From: SB15 sp964639245
Lineage (GTDB): Bacteria > Chloroflexota > Anaerolineae > Aggregatilineales > J027
Assembly (NCBI GenBank): GCA_964639245.1
Contig: CAZXCU010000001.1
Coordinates: 1 to 64,000, forward strand
DNA length: 64,000 nucleotides
Direction: 5' to 3'
Made by a program: the position numbers and the translations under genes. The notes below the pieces were generated by a model. That model was not told where the DNA came from. It saw nothing but the letters and a program-made list of their open reading frames with translations, and made no database searches. Below are positions 43,132 through 52,310 of this stretch, one piece after another. The stretch's first letter is position 1. Every line of letters begins with the position of its first letter.

Positions 43132-43584
43132 ATGTTGACCTACCGACAACTTCCCCCGAGTGAACGCGAAGCGATCATCGCCCGCACCTCAAAGCAACTC
43201 CTTGCGCGTTATGCCCGGGACGATCAATCCCTGACCGTGCAGGTCATGGATGCCGAGCACCGGGAACCGATTGAACTGCCTGCGGGAGCTGTGTCCCTGC
43301 TGCTAGATATACTGGGAGCGATGGCCTCCGGGCAGGGTGTTACCCTAGTTCCCGAAGATGCTGAGCTGTCGACCGTGCAGGCAGCCGAGATTCTCCATGT
43401 GTCACGTCCGTTTCTGATTAAACTACTTGAGGAAGGACATATCCCCTACCACAAGGTTGGGAAACACCGTCGGGTTCGTATGGAAGATGTGATGAATTAC
43501 AAGCGGGCGATTGACCAGCGGCGCGAAGTCGTACTTGATCAGCTGGTAGCAGAGGCACAGGCACAGGCGATGGGATACGATTAA
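43132..43584 (+). CDS. Excisionase-type HTH antitoxin
   Basis: 150 aa. The C-terminal half has a MerR/Xis-like HTH: ELSTVQAAEILHVSRPFLIK, LLEEGHIPYHKVGKHRRVRM, EDVMNYKRAIDQRREVVLDQ. The N-terminal ~80 residues are a helical region common in antitoxins that pair with PIN toxins. GGAGG is 9 nt ahead of ATG. The PIN gene begins one base after its stop, the usual antitoxin-first order; the protein is expected to bind and neutralise the toxin and repress its own promoter. Confidence 0.85.
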   Translation: MLTYRQLPPSEREAIIARTSKQLLARYARDDQSLTVQVMDAEHREPIELPAGAVSLLLDILGAMASGQGVTLVPEDAELSTVQAAEILHVSRPFLIKLLEEGHIPYHKVGKHRRVRMEDVMNYKRAIDQRREVVLDQLVAEAQAQAMGYD

Positions 43585-43585
43585 C

Positions 43586-44155
43586 ATGAGTCCTGTCACG
43601 GTCCTGCTGGATGCGAATGTTCTCTATCCAGCGCCTATTCGAGATATTTTGATGCAGTTGGCAGTCGAAGATCTGTTCAGAGCCAAGTGGACGGCCGAGA
43701 TTCACCGTGAATGGATTGAGGCGTTGCTCCGACATGAACCTTACCGGGATCGTGCTGCACTGGAACGCACCCGCACTCTGATGGATACAGCCGTGCGGGA
43801 TGCCCTCATTATCGGTTACGAAGAACTGATTGGCTGCCTCGAACTACCCGACATGGATGATCGCCATGTGCTGGCAGCGGCAATTGTGGGGCGTTGTGAG
43901 GTCATTGTGACCCAGAATCTAACTGACTTTCCTGCCGAAACGCTTAAGCGTTATGGCATAGAAACACAGCATCCCGATGATTTCTTAGTAAATCACCTAA
44001 GCCTTGCTCCGGGCAAGTTCTGTCTCGCGGTTCGCAAAGTGAGGGCACGCCTCAAGAATCCGCCTTACAGCATTAACGATTACCTGACAGTGCTTACCCG
44101 CCAAGGCTTGGTGGTGACTGCTTCGGAACTTGCACAATTCGCTGAACTTCTCTAA
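43586..44155 (+). CDS. PIN-domain toxin (ribonuclease)
   Basis: 189 aa. PIN acidic residues: VTVLLDANVLYP (first Asp), RDILMQLAVEDLFRAKWTAE, LPDMDDRHVLAAAIVGRCEV (central DxDDRH) and VTQNLTDFP. Members are Mg-dependent ribonucleases that cut tRNA or other RNA when freed from antitoxin. The C-terminal ~50 residues (NPPYSINDYLTVLTRQGLVV) extend beyond minimal VapC and are typical of the longer family paired with Xis-like antitoxins. Location inside IS-rich DNA next to the primase relic suggests it arrived on a mobile element. Confidence 0.9.
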   Translation: MSPVTVLLDANVLYPAPIRDILMQLAVEDLFRAKWTAEIHREWIEALLRHEPYRDRAALERTRTLMDTAVRDALIIGYEELIGCLELPDMDDRHVLAAAIVGRCEVIVTQNLTDFPAETLKRYGIETQHPDDFLVNHLSLAPGKFCLAVRKVRARLKNPPYSINDYLTVLTRQGLVVTASELAQFAELL

Positions 44156-44217
44156 GAGTCTAAGACTTGTCCTCATGGGTAGCAGATTTATACAAGAATT
44201 TTGAGCTAGGAGCTCTG

Positions 44218-45984
44218 ATGATTCAGCAGAGATTATGGGGTATTGGATTACTGGGGTTCATCATGGTGCTATCAGCAAATTCAGTTTCGCATGGGCAGGA
44301 TACACCCTACGTTCCTTATACAGAAGTCTGGCATTTGAGTGAGGAATTTGCCCTTGATGCGGTATGGAAACCTGATGGCACGAGCGCTGCTTACTTGAGC
44401 AACTTGGGAGTTCACATTTTTGACGCGCAGTATAACGAACAGCAGTTTATTGAATTACCACTGATGGTGGAGTGGTTCTATGCAGCTCTGGAATGGAGCA
44501 GCGACGGGAACTATCTAGCAGTGACGGGTTTTGGTGAGAACGGGCAAAATACCCTGTCCGTTTGGGAGGTAGCCAGCGGCCAACCAATTTTTACCTATCC
44601 TGTGAATCGTGTTTATGATATGGCATGGCGACCTCATTCGACCCAGATTTCGCTTGTCACCGATGTAGACAATATGAACGGCCCCACAGGTAACATCCTA
44701 TTAATTGACATCACATCGGGAGACATCACCCGGCTAACAGAATCGGCACGTTCGCTTCGTTGGGATGAAACAGGCACGACACTCTATGCGGGCTCTTATA
44801 GGGATAACACTTTTGCCTATAACTTGCTTGATGGCACTCACACCCTCCTGTCCCCTGAAGAAGCAGATCGTCTCTCCCTACAAGATTACTTTATCTACAA
44901 TCCCGATGGAACGCTCCGCGCTACCTTTATGGGTATTCAGGATGTTAACACACTTGAATATATCCTCGAATATGAGGAGGGCGAAGCACAACATCAACGC
45001 TGGCATCCTACCGGGAACATGGTGCTAATGCAGGGGATGGATTTTGTGGCTGTTTGGGACATCACGACCAATAGCAGCGTCATGTTATTTGATCGTGCGC
45101 CACTTCGCCTAGGAAATTGGGCATCCTATGGGAACACACCCTTCATGAATCTGGCATGGAGTGCCGATGGGACGCAGATTGCCCGTTCTAAAGTTGATCT
45201 TGACGGCTTGAGTGTAGGTATATGGGATATTGAGACCCGAACCCTTGTTCAGCAGTTGCAAGCTGACAGTGGCATTCGCAGCGTAGGATCTCGATATAAT
45301 TGGATCTCGTGGAATCATGCCAGCAATCGTCTCGCCGCCGCTGAAACGTCAGAAGGCCCCATTGCGGTCTGGGATGTCGAAAGTGGCGAAGTAATCTGGC
45401 AAACGGGCAGCTCGTTTAATTGGGTTGCGTTATCACCGGATGGAAACTGGCTACCTGTTCCCTCCCGGGACGGCATTAGCCTTATCAATATCGAGGACGG
45501 TTCGAGGATGCTCTTAGAGGACAGTTACTGGTTGTTATCTTCCTACAGTGGCGCATTCAGCACGGAGGGTGAACGCTTTGCTATCGCTACCGGACACGAT
45601 TTTTCTTATGTTTTTATGTGGGACACGCAAACCGGTGAGCTTGTTGAGTTGGTAGCGGGGTATGGCATTGTTGCCATACACGAGGATCGTTTCGCCACTG
45701 TATTTGGAAATACGTTGCAAATCCGTGATATGGTGACAGGTGACCCTATCTTAACCATTCGAGAGGCAGGCCGTGAATCGCTCGCATGGCATCCCGACGG
45801 AAGTAGGATTGCCATACTGGGTGAAGCGGGCATCAATATTTATAACACCCAAACCGGCGACCTCTTACAAAGCTTAAACACCGCCGACTGGATCAACGCC
45901 GTTGCCTTTAGCCCTGATGGTACACGCCTCGCGGCATCCACTGCTGGTTATGGCGTGGTCATTTGGGAGCAAGTACAGCCATGA
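44218..45984 (+). CDS. Exported WD40-like beta-propeller protein 1
   Basis: 588 aa from ATG 44218 (AGGAG 5 nt upstream). A signal peptide QQRLWGIGLLGFIMVLSANS with cleavage near SHG-Q leads into ten or more WD-type blades: LEWSSDGNYLAVTGFG, MAWRPHSTQISLVTD, LAWSADGTQIARS, VALSPDGNWLPV, AVAFSPDGTRLAAS with closing VWE/IWD strands. No catalytic domain is visible. The product is secreted or on the cell surface, perhaps a ligand-binding scaffold. Stop overlaps the start of a second, related gene (ATGA), so the pair is translated together. Confidence 0.85.
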   Translation: MIQQRLWGIGLLGFIMVLSANSVSHGQDTPYVPYTEVWHLSEEFALDAVWKPDGTSAAYLSNLGVHIFDAQYNEQQFIELPLMVEWFYAALEWSSDGNYLAVTGFGENGQNTLSVWEVASGQPIFTYPVNRVYDMAWRPHSTQISLVTDVDNMNGPTGNILLIDITSGDITRLTESARSLRWDETGTTLYAGSYRDNTFAYNLLDGTHTLLSPEEADRLSLQDYFIYNPDGTLRATFMGIQDVNTLEYILEYEEGEAQHQRWHPTGNMVLMQGMDFVAVWDITTNSSVMLFDRAPLRLGNWASYGNTPFMNLAWSADGTQIARSKVDLDGLSVGIWDIETRTLVQQLQADSGIRSVGSRYNWISWNHASNRLAAAETSEGPIAVWDVESGEVIWQTGSSFNWVALSPDGNWLPVPSRDGISLINIEDGSRMLLEDSYWLLSSYSGAFSTEGERFAIATGHDFSYVFMWDTQTGELVELVAGYGIVAIHEDRFATVFGNTLQIRDMVTGDPILTIREAGRESLAWHPDGSRIAILGEAGINIYNTQTGDLLQSLNTADWINAVAFSPDGTRLAASTAGYGVVIWEQVQP

Positions 45985-47327
45985 AACTGAAAACAATTTT
46001 TTTGATGATGACTATTATAGTGTGCTTGCTCATTCGTACACCGACCAGCGGACAAACACCACCCTTAACCTTACTCGCTGACTTCACATTACCCGGTCAA
46101 ATCCAGTCAGCCGAATGGAGTAATACCGGCGCATACATCAAGATCGTTGCTCAACAGGGTACACAGGAGATATCTCACATTTATGATCGAACGGGCAATG
46201 CTATTCATATGAGTATTCCATTTACTCAATGGTCTTGGTATCGGAACGACACATTTATTCTGACGTACACCGATGGCGGGTTACAAGTCTGGTCACCGGA
46301 CTTTTTCACGCTGATCGCCGTGCTAGACGAAAACATCAAACCCAACAGCGGCAGTTATTACACCCACAGTCCTGACGAAACGCGCCTCATTACGGGTATA
46401 TACGGCACTTATCGCGTCTGGGATACAAGCACATGGGAGGTGATCAAAGAACTGAATTTTGGCGAAAGTACCGTTTCATATCAATGGAGTCCCTCAGGTG
46501 ACATGCTAGCACTGATGACCGGGGCAGGGGAGATTTTCATCATCGATTCCCAAACAGCAATGCTGGTGAATTCATACGACACCGGATTAACGACCTATTG
46601 GAGTCACCTAGATTGGAATCCCGATGGGCAGCATATCGCCTTATCTAGTGACTATGAGGTGCTGGTCTGGGATGTACTATCGGATGAGCCGCCTGTTACA
46701 GCCGTTATGCCGGCGACCAGCGATCCAGTCTGGCATCCTAGCGGGCGTTACTTGATGGCAGGGCGAGATTACAGCCGGATTGTCATCTGGGAACTGGCAA
46801 CCGGGCAAACAATTAGGGTGATTAAAAACGTGCATATCATCCCGCCTTTACGGGGAATCAGATGGCATCCTACCGAACCTTATATTCTTGCAATCAGCGG
46901 AAACTGGATGATGGGTCTACATGAAATACAGGTGTGGAATTGGGAAACCGGGGAACCCGTGTCAGAACTCCTCCCGGCCGGGTTACTCGCTGCCTCAAGC
47001 CATTGGGATGACAGCGGTGACTACCTCATTTTCAATAATGATGTTGGCGATTTCAAAATTGCTGATCTGACCCTTCAAACTATGGTAGTAGATTACCAGC
47101 TTGAACAGGGTGGGTTTAGCATGATGCCTGCTGTGCATCCCCAGGAATCCATCTTTGCGCGTTACGAAAATGATGGGCACATCGCGCTGTATCATCAGTG
47201 GGAAGCTATTCCCTTTGAAACCTATCCGATTACAGGAGTTGTGCTTGAACCCGTCGCATGGTCACCAAATGGGGATGCCTTGCTGGTCACCCAACAAGAT
47301 CGCATTCAAGTGGTTGGCTTCCGATGA
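45981..47327 (+). CDS. Exported WD40-like beta-propeller protein 2
   Basis: 448 aa. Signal peptide KLKTIFLMMTIIVCLLIRTP, cleavage near SGQ; then 7-8 propeller blades (AEWSNTGAYIKIVAQ, YQWSPSGDMLALMTG, LDWNPDGQHIALSS, PVWHPSGRYLMAGR, IRWHPTEPYILAISG, VAWSPNGDALLVTQ). Overlaps the upstream propeller gene by 4 nt and looks like a diverged tandem duplicate (the WHPTG/WHPSG style is shared). Function unknown; probably partners of one another at the cell surface. Confidence 0.85.
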   Translation: MKLKTIFLMMTIIVCLLIRTPTSGQTPPLTLLADFTLPGQIQSAEWSNTGAYIKIVAQQGTQEISHIYDRTGNAIHMSIPFTQWSWYRNDTFILTYTDGGLQVWSPDFFTLIAVLDENIKPNSGSYYTHSPDETRLITGIYGTYRVWDTSTWEVIKELNFGESTVSYQWSPSGDMLALMTGAGEIFIIDSQTAMLVNSYDTGLTTYWSHLDWNPDGQHIALSSDYEVLVWDVLSDEPPVTAVMPATSDPVWHPSGRYLMAGRDYSRIVIWELATGQTIRVIKNVHIIPPLRGIRWHPTEPYILAISGNWMMGLHEIQVWNWETGEPVSELLPAGLLAASSHWDDSGDYLIFNNDVGDFKIADLTLQTMVVDYQLEQGGFSMMPAVHPQESIFARYENDGHIALYHQWEAIPFETYPITGVVLEPVAWSPNGDALLVTQQDRIQVVGFR

Positions 47328-47361
47328 CTTCGCACGTTGCTGTTGAAAATGAAGGACTGTT

Positions 47362-48261
47362 ATGAAAGAAGGCCGTCAGATCACTGCTTATGAAGTGGCT
47401 GCTTTTACAAATCAACCAACTGGCGGCAGTCCTACCGGTGTGGTTTTGAAGGCTGAGCGTTTAAGCGAAGCTCAGATGCAGCAGATAGCAAAAGTCTTGG
47501 GATATTCCCATACCGCCTTTCTGACTGAACTTGATCAAGAGGACTGCGAGGTCAGCGTTCGTTTTTTTACGCCAGCAGGAGAAATTAAGAATTGTGGACA
47601 TGGCACCATTGCCGCGCATGTGGTCCGCACTACGCAAAATACAAATCCCGGCGATACTTTTGTGAGACAACGGGTGGTAACAGGTATGCAAGAGGTGGAT
47701 GTTCGCCATCAAGATGGGCTTATCACCGTATATTTTAAACAGCAAGCGGTTGATTTCCAGCCCGTTGATCAGGAAGTAAGTACAGCTTTGCTGTCTGCGT
47801 TGAACCTGTCCGAAGCTGACCTGAACAAGCAGTATCCGATCATCCTGGCATCGCCGGGTTCTAACCGATTCCTTGTGGGGGTGAAAGATGTGGCAACCCT
47901 TCAAACTGTGTCCCCCGATCATGCGTCATTGATAGACCTCTGTGCGCGTGTCAATAGCATAGGCTGTTTTGTGTTTTCTTTGGAAACATTTACTGTGGCA
48001 AACGGGAGAATGTTTGCACCTGTAATCGGTGTGAATGAAGATGTTGTCAATGGCAATAGCAGTGGTTGCTTGGGTGCTTATCTGCTTCACATGGATAAAG
48101 AGGGCAGGCTTGGTTCTGAATTGAACTTGAATGTGCATCAAGGCCACAGGCGTAGCCGTCCGGGAACGGTATTTGTAACTGCCAGACGAGTGGACGGCAA
48201 GATTGAAACTATTACCGGCGGCACAGCCGTTATTACCTCTCAACGGCAGATCGCGTTGTAG
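47362..48261 (+). CDS. PhzF-family isomerase-like protein
   Basis: 299 aa, two diaminopimelate-epimerase-like halves: EVAAFTNQPTGGSPTGVVLK, VRFFTPAGEIKNCGHGTIAA in the first and VANGRMFAPVIGVNEDVVNG with SSGCLGAYLLHM in the second, the usual active-site elements. The catalytic Glu of PhzF (LSEST) corresponds to His here (YSHTAFL), so the reaction may differ or be lost. Members isomerise or epimerise small metabolites; no phenazine genes are nearby. Its 3' third was copied to 8.03-8.35 kb. It begins 34 nt after the second propeller gene. Confidence 0.85.
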   Translation: MKEGRQITAYEVAAFTNQPTGGSPTGVVLKAERLSEAQMQQIAKVLGYSHTAFLTELDQEDCEVSVRFFTPAGEIKNCGHGTIAAHVVRTTQNTNPGDTFVRQRVVTGMQEVDVRHQDGLITVYFKQQAVDFQPVDQEVSTALLSALNLSEADLNKQYPIILASPGSNRFLVGVKDVATLQTVSPDHASLIDLCARVNSIGCFVFSLETFTVANGRMFAPVIGVNEDVVNGNSSGCLGAYLLHMDKEGRLGSELNLNVHQGHRRSRPGTVFVTARRVDGKIETITGGTAVITSQRQIAL

Positions 48262-48309
48262 AACAACGTCCGAATTCTCAACGATTCACATGGGAATTAC
48301 CCTCGTGCG

Positions 48310-48495
48310 GTTCAGAAATTAATCTGAGGGAAGAAGCGAACTTTGCTGAGCAACAGATTCCGATCCCACCAGGTGCCAGCACCACCACTGGCCCGGTGCG
48401 CTGCCGGAAAATTCTCGGTGGCATTATCCATGACTACTACCGTGACGTAGCCTAGAGAAAACCAAAGCAAATACGAGGTTTTTTGAGACCACGGT
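48310..48495 (+). mobile_element. Internally deleted IS (left tip joined to the right end)
   Basis: 48310-48353 repeats the left tip of the 17.5-kb IS (GGTTCAGAAATTAATCTGAG, then GAAGAAGCGAACTT). From ~48359 a frame encodes IPPGASTTTGPVR and KILGGIIHDYYRDVA with TAG at 48455, the transposase C-terminus, followed by GAGGTTTTTTGAGACCACGG. Only ~185 bp of a ~1.2-kb element remain. No other gene between 48262 and 48641. Confidence 0.7.
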
Positions 48496-48641
48496 CCTCC
48501 GATTGCTCAACCATCTGAGGGATCTGAAGCTCATCGGGGTGACCTATAATCCCGCAGGTCCAATTGCAGATAATTAAGAACACTTGTGCGATAGTTCCCT
48601 CAGCGTTAAACTACCTCTATAAACCTAACAAGGAGGTACGC

Positions 48642-49148
48642 ATGGATATTTTACTCAAAAAGAGTGTCTGGCAGCAGTTCGGGGCCGCCATCGACACCCT
48701 AGAGGATGCCCTTAGCCTCTGCCCCGACCACCTCTGGACGGTTACCATGTGGGAAGACCCCGATGACCCCCGCTACGGCCAATTCTGGTATATCGCTTAT
48801 CATGCACTCTCGTGGACTGACCTTTTCCTGACCAGCACCTATGAAGACTTTCAGCCGCCTGACCCATTCATGCGCGGCAAATTGCCCGAACAACCCTACA
48901 CCAAAGCGCAGATAAAAACCTATCTCGATCACTGTCGCGGTCTTGCCCAATCCATCATTGAAAACCTAACCGACGAAAAAGCCTATGAAGTTCGCAAATT
49001 TGAATGGATGGAACCGACCTATCTGGAATTGCAGTTTTACAGTATGCGTCACCTTCAAGAACATGCCGCCCAGATGAATTTAGTCCTTGGTCATCACGGT
49101 GTCACCGGGCAGGATTGGGTTGCTAAAGTCAGAGAAGCAATGGTCTGA
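48642..49148 (+). CDS. DinB-like four-helix protein
   Basis: 168 aa from ATG 48642 (AAGGAGG 5 nt upstream, a strong ribosome site). Residues: SVWQQFGAAIDTLEDALSLC, FWYIAYHALSWTDLFLTSTY (first metal His), YLDHCRGLAQSIIE, and LQFYSMRHLQEHAAQMNLVL with HxxxH-type ligands, ending GVTGQDWVAKVREA. DinB/YfiT-like proteins bind a divalent metal and often transfer or remove thiols such as bacillithiol or mycothiol. Here it stands alone between IS copies. Confidence 0.8.
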   Translation: MDILLKKSVWQQFGAAIDTLEDALSLCPDHLWTVTMWEDPDDPRYGQFWYIAYHALSWTDLFLTSTYEDFQPPDPFMRGKLPEQPYTKAQIKTYLDHCRGLAQSIIENLTDEKAYEVRKFEWMEPTYLELQFYSMRHLQEHAAQMNLVLGHHGVTGQDWVAKVREAMV

Positions 49149-49184
49149 TGTTCGCCTCGGAGAAGTTCTGTCTCGAGAACTATC

Positions 49185-50151
49185 CCTGTAGGGGTTACTC
49201 AAGCTATCTGAAGGTAAAACATGGAAATTAGCGGGGTTTTTCTCCAGACAAGTCGGGTAAACTGAGCGCATGAAAAAGTAAGCCCAGCAGAAATTTCCTT
49301 TCCATGTTCCGTCGCTTCTTTCAACTGCTCACAGGCTGTTTTGTTGCATTCATTGGCTCCCTAGAGAGTCAGGTCAAACAGTGGACCCAACCCGATACGG
49401 CATCGCTGGTGATAGGCATTGCCACCGATCTGACGCGATCAAAGTCAGACCTGATTGCCGAAAATGCGTTTCTGCGGCAACAACTCATTATCCTCAGGCG
49501 TCAAACCAAGCGATCTCCCCTCACAGCCCATGATCGTGGTGTGCTGGTGCTGCTGGCGAGTCGGTTTAAGCAGTGGCGGGAAGCGCTCCTGATTGTTAAA
49601 CCTGAGACCTTACTCAAGTGGCACCGCCAAGGGTTTCGGTTGTTCTGGAATACCGGTCAAACCCGCCATCACGCCGACCTCGTGTCCCCGTAGAAGTCAT
49701 TCACCTGATCCAGCGCATGACCCGCGAGAATATGCTGTGGGGTGCCAAACGCATCCGGGATGAGTTGGTCAAACTTGGCTATCAGGTGAGCGCACGAACC
49801 GTTCGCAAATACATGCGTCCCGCCCGCCAACCTTTGCCACCGCAGCCCAGCACACAGACATGGACCACTTTTGTGGCGAACCATGCCCCTGAGATATGGG
49901 CTTGTGATTTCGTCCAAACTTACGATTTGTTCTTTCAGGCGGTGTTCATCTTTTTCATTATTGAACTTGGCTCACGGCGGGTGGTGCATTGCGGTGTTAC
50001 ACGCACACCCACGGATGCCTGGGTTGCCCAGCAGTTACGGGAAGCAACACCCTTCGGCCAAGGTCCCAAATATCTGATTCGGGACAATGATCGCAAGTAT
50101 GGTGTTCAGTTCGCCCGCGTTGCCGCTCCGATTCAGGTACTCAAAACGCCG
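49185..50151 (+). mobile_element. IS copy A, truncated at its 3' side
   Basis: The left tip CCTGTAGGGGTTACTCAAGC (continuing TATCTGAAGG) matches the tip of the full copy at 50598. The transposase frame follows. Homology stops at 50151, exactly where a TGTGC-tipped element begins, so the right ~330 bp are missing. Confidence 0.8.
49304..50151 (+). pseudogene. rve-type transposase of copy A (frameshifted and truncated)
   Basis: Frame 1 from ATG 49304 reads MFRRFFQLLTGCFVAFIGSL, LIAENAFLRQQLIILRRQTK, LLKWHRQGFRLFW, then near 49650 homology moves to another frame: YRSNPPSRRPRVPVEVIHLI, WGAKRIRDELVKLGYQVSAR, EIWACDFVQTYDLFFQAVFI and KYLIRDNDRKYGVQFARVAA. The first two catalytic aspartates are present, but the third acidic residue (NAICER in copy B) is missing because the gene stops at 50151. 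Close homologue of the 50.7-kb copy. Confidence 0.85.
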
Positions 50152-50597
50152 TGTGCGGTTTTCGGTACTCGTAGACCGAGCGAATTACCTAAATCTTAGA
50201 CCGGGAGGGTGGCTAAAATATGACCGGATTGCGTAGCTGGAGAAACGGTCAGGGAGGAAAACTGGTTAATCAAACGGCAAGCCCTGCGGGAACTCCTGCG
50301 AGAAAACCGGCATCGGCCCTATCAGGAGCTGGTCGAAGCCACCGGGGGGTCACTGGCTTGGGTGAAGAAGTGGGTGCCCCGCCTGCGGCAGGACTTGAAC
50401 GATGACCGCTTACTTCAGCGTCGATGCCGTCACCCTGAGCCACCCGCCTGTCCATGCCGCACCACGCAGGTGGTTGAACGCATTCTGGAGATCCGCGATT
50501 ATCCGCCGGAAGGTCTGCGGCGAACGCCGGGTCCGCGGACGATCCTGTATTATCTGCACTAGGATGTGGGTCTGCGTGCTGCCCAGCTCAGGCTCCC
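50152..50597 (+). mobile_element. Left part of a TGTGC-tipped IS, parent type of the 182-bp MITE
   Basis: The tip TGTGCGGTTTTCGGTACTCG (with TAGACC and an inner TTAGACC repeat at ~50196) is nearly the same as at 42061. After ~95 bp a transposase-like frame begins. The element is cut at 50597 by the tip of the next IS. Its right end is not in the window beyond this point. Confidence 0.65.
50248..50597 (+). pseudogene. N-terminal fragment of an HTH/integrase-type transposase with an internal stop
   Basis: The frame reads ENWLIKRQALRELLRENRHR, PYQELVEATGGSLAWVKKWV, QVVERILEIRDYPPEGLRRT, PGPRTILYYLH, a TAG, then DVGLRAAQLRLP. The HTH (SLAWVKKWVPRL) followed by PGPRTILYYL is the N-terminal part of DDE transposases in which a Gln or similar residue is expected at the stop (CAG to TAG). 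The catalytic core is missing. Confidence 0.65.
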
Positions 50598-51879
50598 CCT
50601 GTGGGGTTACTTAAGCTATCTGAAGGTAAAAGGTAGAGATTTGCGGCGCATTTCTCCGGTCAGCTCCGGTAAACTGGTAGCATGATAAAGGAAGCCCAGC
50701 AGAAAGTTCCTCTCCATGTTTCGTCGCTTATTCCAACTGCTCAAAGCCTGTTTCACTGCATTGATCGGCTCTCTGGAGAGCAAGGTCAAACAGTGGACCC
50801 AACCCGATACGGCATCTCTGGTGGTAGGTGTCGCTACCGATCTAAGGCGATCACGCTCAGAGTTGATTGCCGAAAATGTGTTTCTCCGGCAGCAACTCAT
50901 CATCCTCAAGCGTCAAACCAAGCGACCTACCCTAACAGCGCGTGATCGTGGCGTGCTGGTGCTGTTGGTAAGTTGGGCTAAGCAGTGGCGGGAAACCCTC
51001 CTGATTGTCAAACCTGACACGCTGCTCAAGTGGCATCGACAGGGCTTTCGCTTGTTCTGGAAATATAAATCAAGGACGAGTCGTCGCAAACCGCGGATTC
51101 CATCCGAAGCCATTACTTTGATTGGTGAGATGACAACCAACAATCGATTGTGGGGCGCCAAACGAATTCGGGATGAACTTGCCAAAGTGGGGTATCAGAT
51201 CAGTATTCGTACGGTGCGTAAATATATGAAGCAAGCCCGCGATCATCAACCATCACCCGTTGCTTCACAAACCTGGGCAACTTTCCTTGCCAATTATGCT
51301 GCTGAGATCTGGGCATGTGATTTTGTACAGACCTACGACCTGTTCTTTCGTACGATTTTCGTCTTTTTCATCATTGAACTGGGTTCACGGCGCGTGGTCC
51401 ATTGTGGAGTCACACGGTCACCCACTGATGGCTGGGTGGCACAGCAGCTGCGAGAAGCCACTCCATTTGACGAAAAACCACGCTACCTCATTCGAGACAA
51501 TGACCAGAAATTCGGGCATCAGTTTGCACAGGTCGCTGCTCAGATCGAAGTTCTCAGAACCCCTGTTCAAGCGCCGAAAGCCAATGCAATCTGTGAACGC
51601 TTTATTGGCAGTGTTCGGCGTGAATGCCTGGATCACATTTTGATCCTGAATGAGCGGCATCTGAAGAAGCAACTCAATGAATAATCCTGTACTTCAACCA
51701 CGCCCGTCCCCACCAGGGTATCGGCAAAATCCCTGATGCCACGGTTCCTGATGAATCTCAATCCTTATCGGACGTTGGAACGATCATTTCAGTTCCTATT
51801 CTCTCTGGCTTGCATCATGACTACCGACGGGTTGCCTGAGCGTTTTTGAGGTACGGATGGCTTAAGTAACCCCCACAGG
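50598..51879 (+). mobile_element. IS copy B, complete with terminal inverted repeats (~1.28 kb)
   Basis: Left tip CCTGTGGGGTTACTTAAGCT (50598-) and right tip CCTGTGGGGGTTACTTAAGC read on the minus strand (to 51879) are inverted repeats over ~29 bp with few mismatches. It carries a single transposase gene with a late frameshift. The flanks belong to two unrelated IS remnants and show no target duplication, so rearrangement accompanied or followed insertion. Confidence 0.85.
50716..51840 (+). pseudogene. rve-type DDE transposase of copy B with a 3' frameshift
   Basis: The first frame gives 322 aa: FRRLFQLLKACFTALIGSLE, WGAKRIRDELAKVGYQISIR, EIWACDFVQTYDLFFRTIFV (D), YLIRDNDQKFGHQFAQVAAQ (D), KANAICERFIGSVRRECLDH (E), LNE and TAA at ~51684. 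The next frame continues ILYFNHARPHQGIGKIP and ILSGLHHDYRRVA to TGA 51840. Relatives read LNEYIAYYNARRPHQGI, so a single missing base near 51683 explains it. Core catalytic residues precede the lesion; a shortened enzyme might be partly active. Confidence 0.85.
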
Positions 51880-52163
51880 CCCGTCAATCGGGTCAATGGC
51901 TCAACAAACGTCTTGCGTGAGCAAGCCGCATTCAGACAACGAAAACGCCTCACTTTGATATGGACAACCACGCGAGACTCGCCGATGGGTAAATCGCGGA
52001 GCGTTCGCAGGTAGTAACTGTGAACACTCCGCGATAGGAACTGACAATCTGGGCAGGTTGCTGCTTCTACCTCAGACTCAACCCTAAAATCCACTGTATC
52101 ACCTTGCTGTATCATCTCTTTCACACAACACTGCGGCCAATCGAGGAATATTTGCTCGGCCAT
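51880..52163 (-). pseudogene. ISL3-family transposase, N-terminal fragment
   Basis: From ATG 52163: AEQIFLDWPQCCVKEMIQQG, CPDCQFLSRSVHSYYLRTLR, DLPIGESRVVVHIKVRRFRC, LNAACSRKTFVEPLTRLTG. The CPDC...C..AC zinc ribbon and DLPIG..V.....VRRFRC pattern mark ISL3 transposases. It is cut at 51879 by the right tip of IS copy B; the open frame runs on into the IS. The DDE core is gone. The 52164-52310 gap shows nothing else. Confidence 0.8.
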
Positions 52164-52310
52164 TTTATCCCCCATTCCATTCGAGTTAGCCAGATTATCC
52201 TGCCTCAGCACGCAATTTGCGTATGAACCAGTTTTTCGGGGGACAGATCAATAGCAACCATAAGAAGTCCATCACCACGAGGGTAATAGAATGTTTTGGC
52301 TTCTTCGTAT

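Noticed and set aside
43586..44155. PIN protein as a tRNA/rRNA maturation nuclease unrelated to toxin-antitoxin function
   Set aside because: The one-base spacing to an Xis-type HTH gene of the usual antitoxin kind and the mobile context favour a toxin.
51789..52211. A 140-aa minus-strand gene
   Set aside because: The C-terminal part lies inside the right end of IS copy B; only 51880-52163 is ISL3 transposase.
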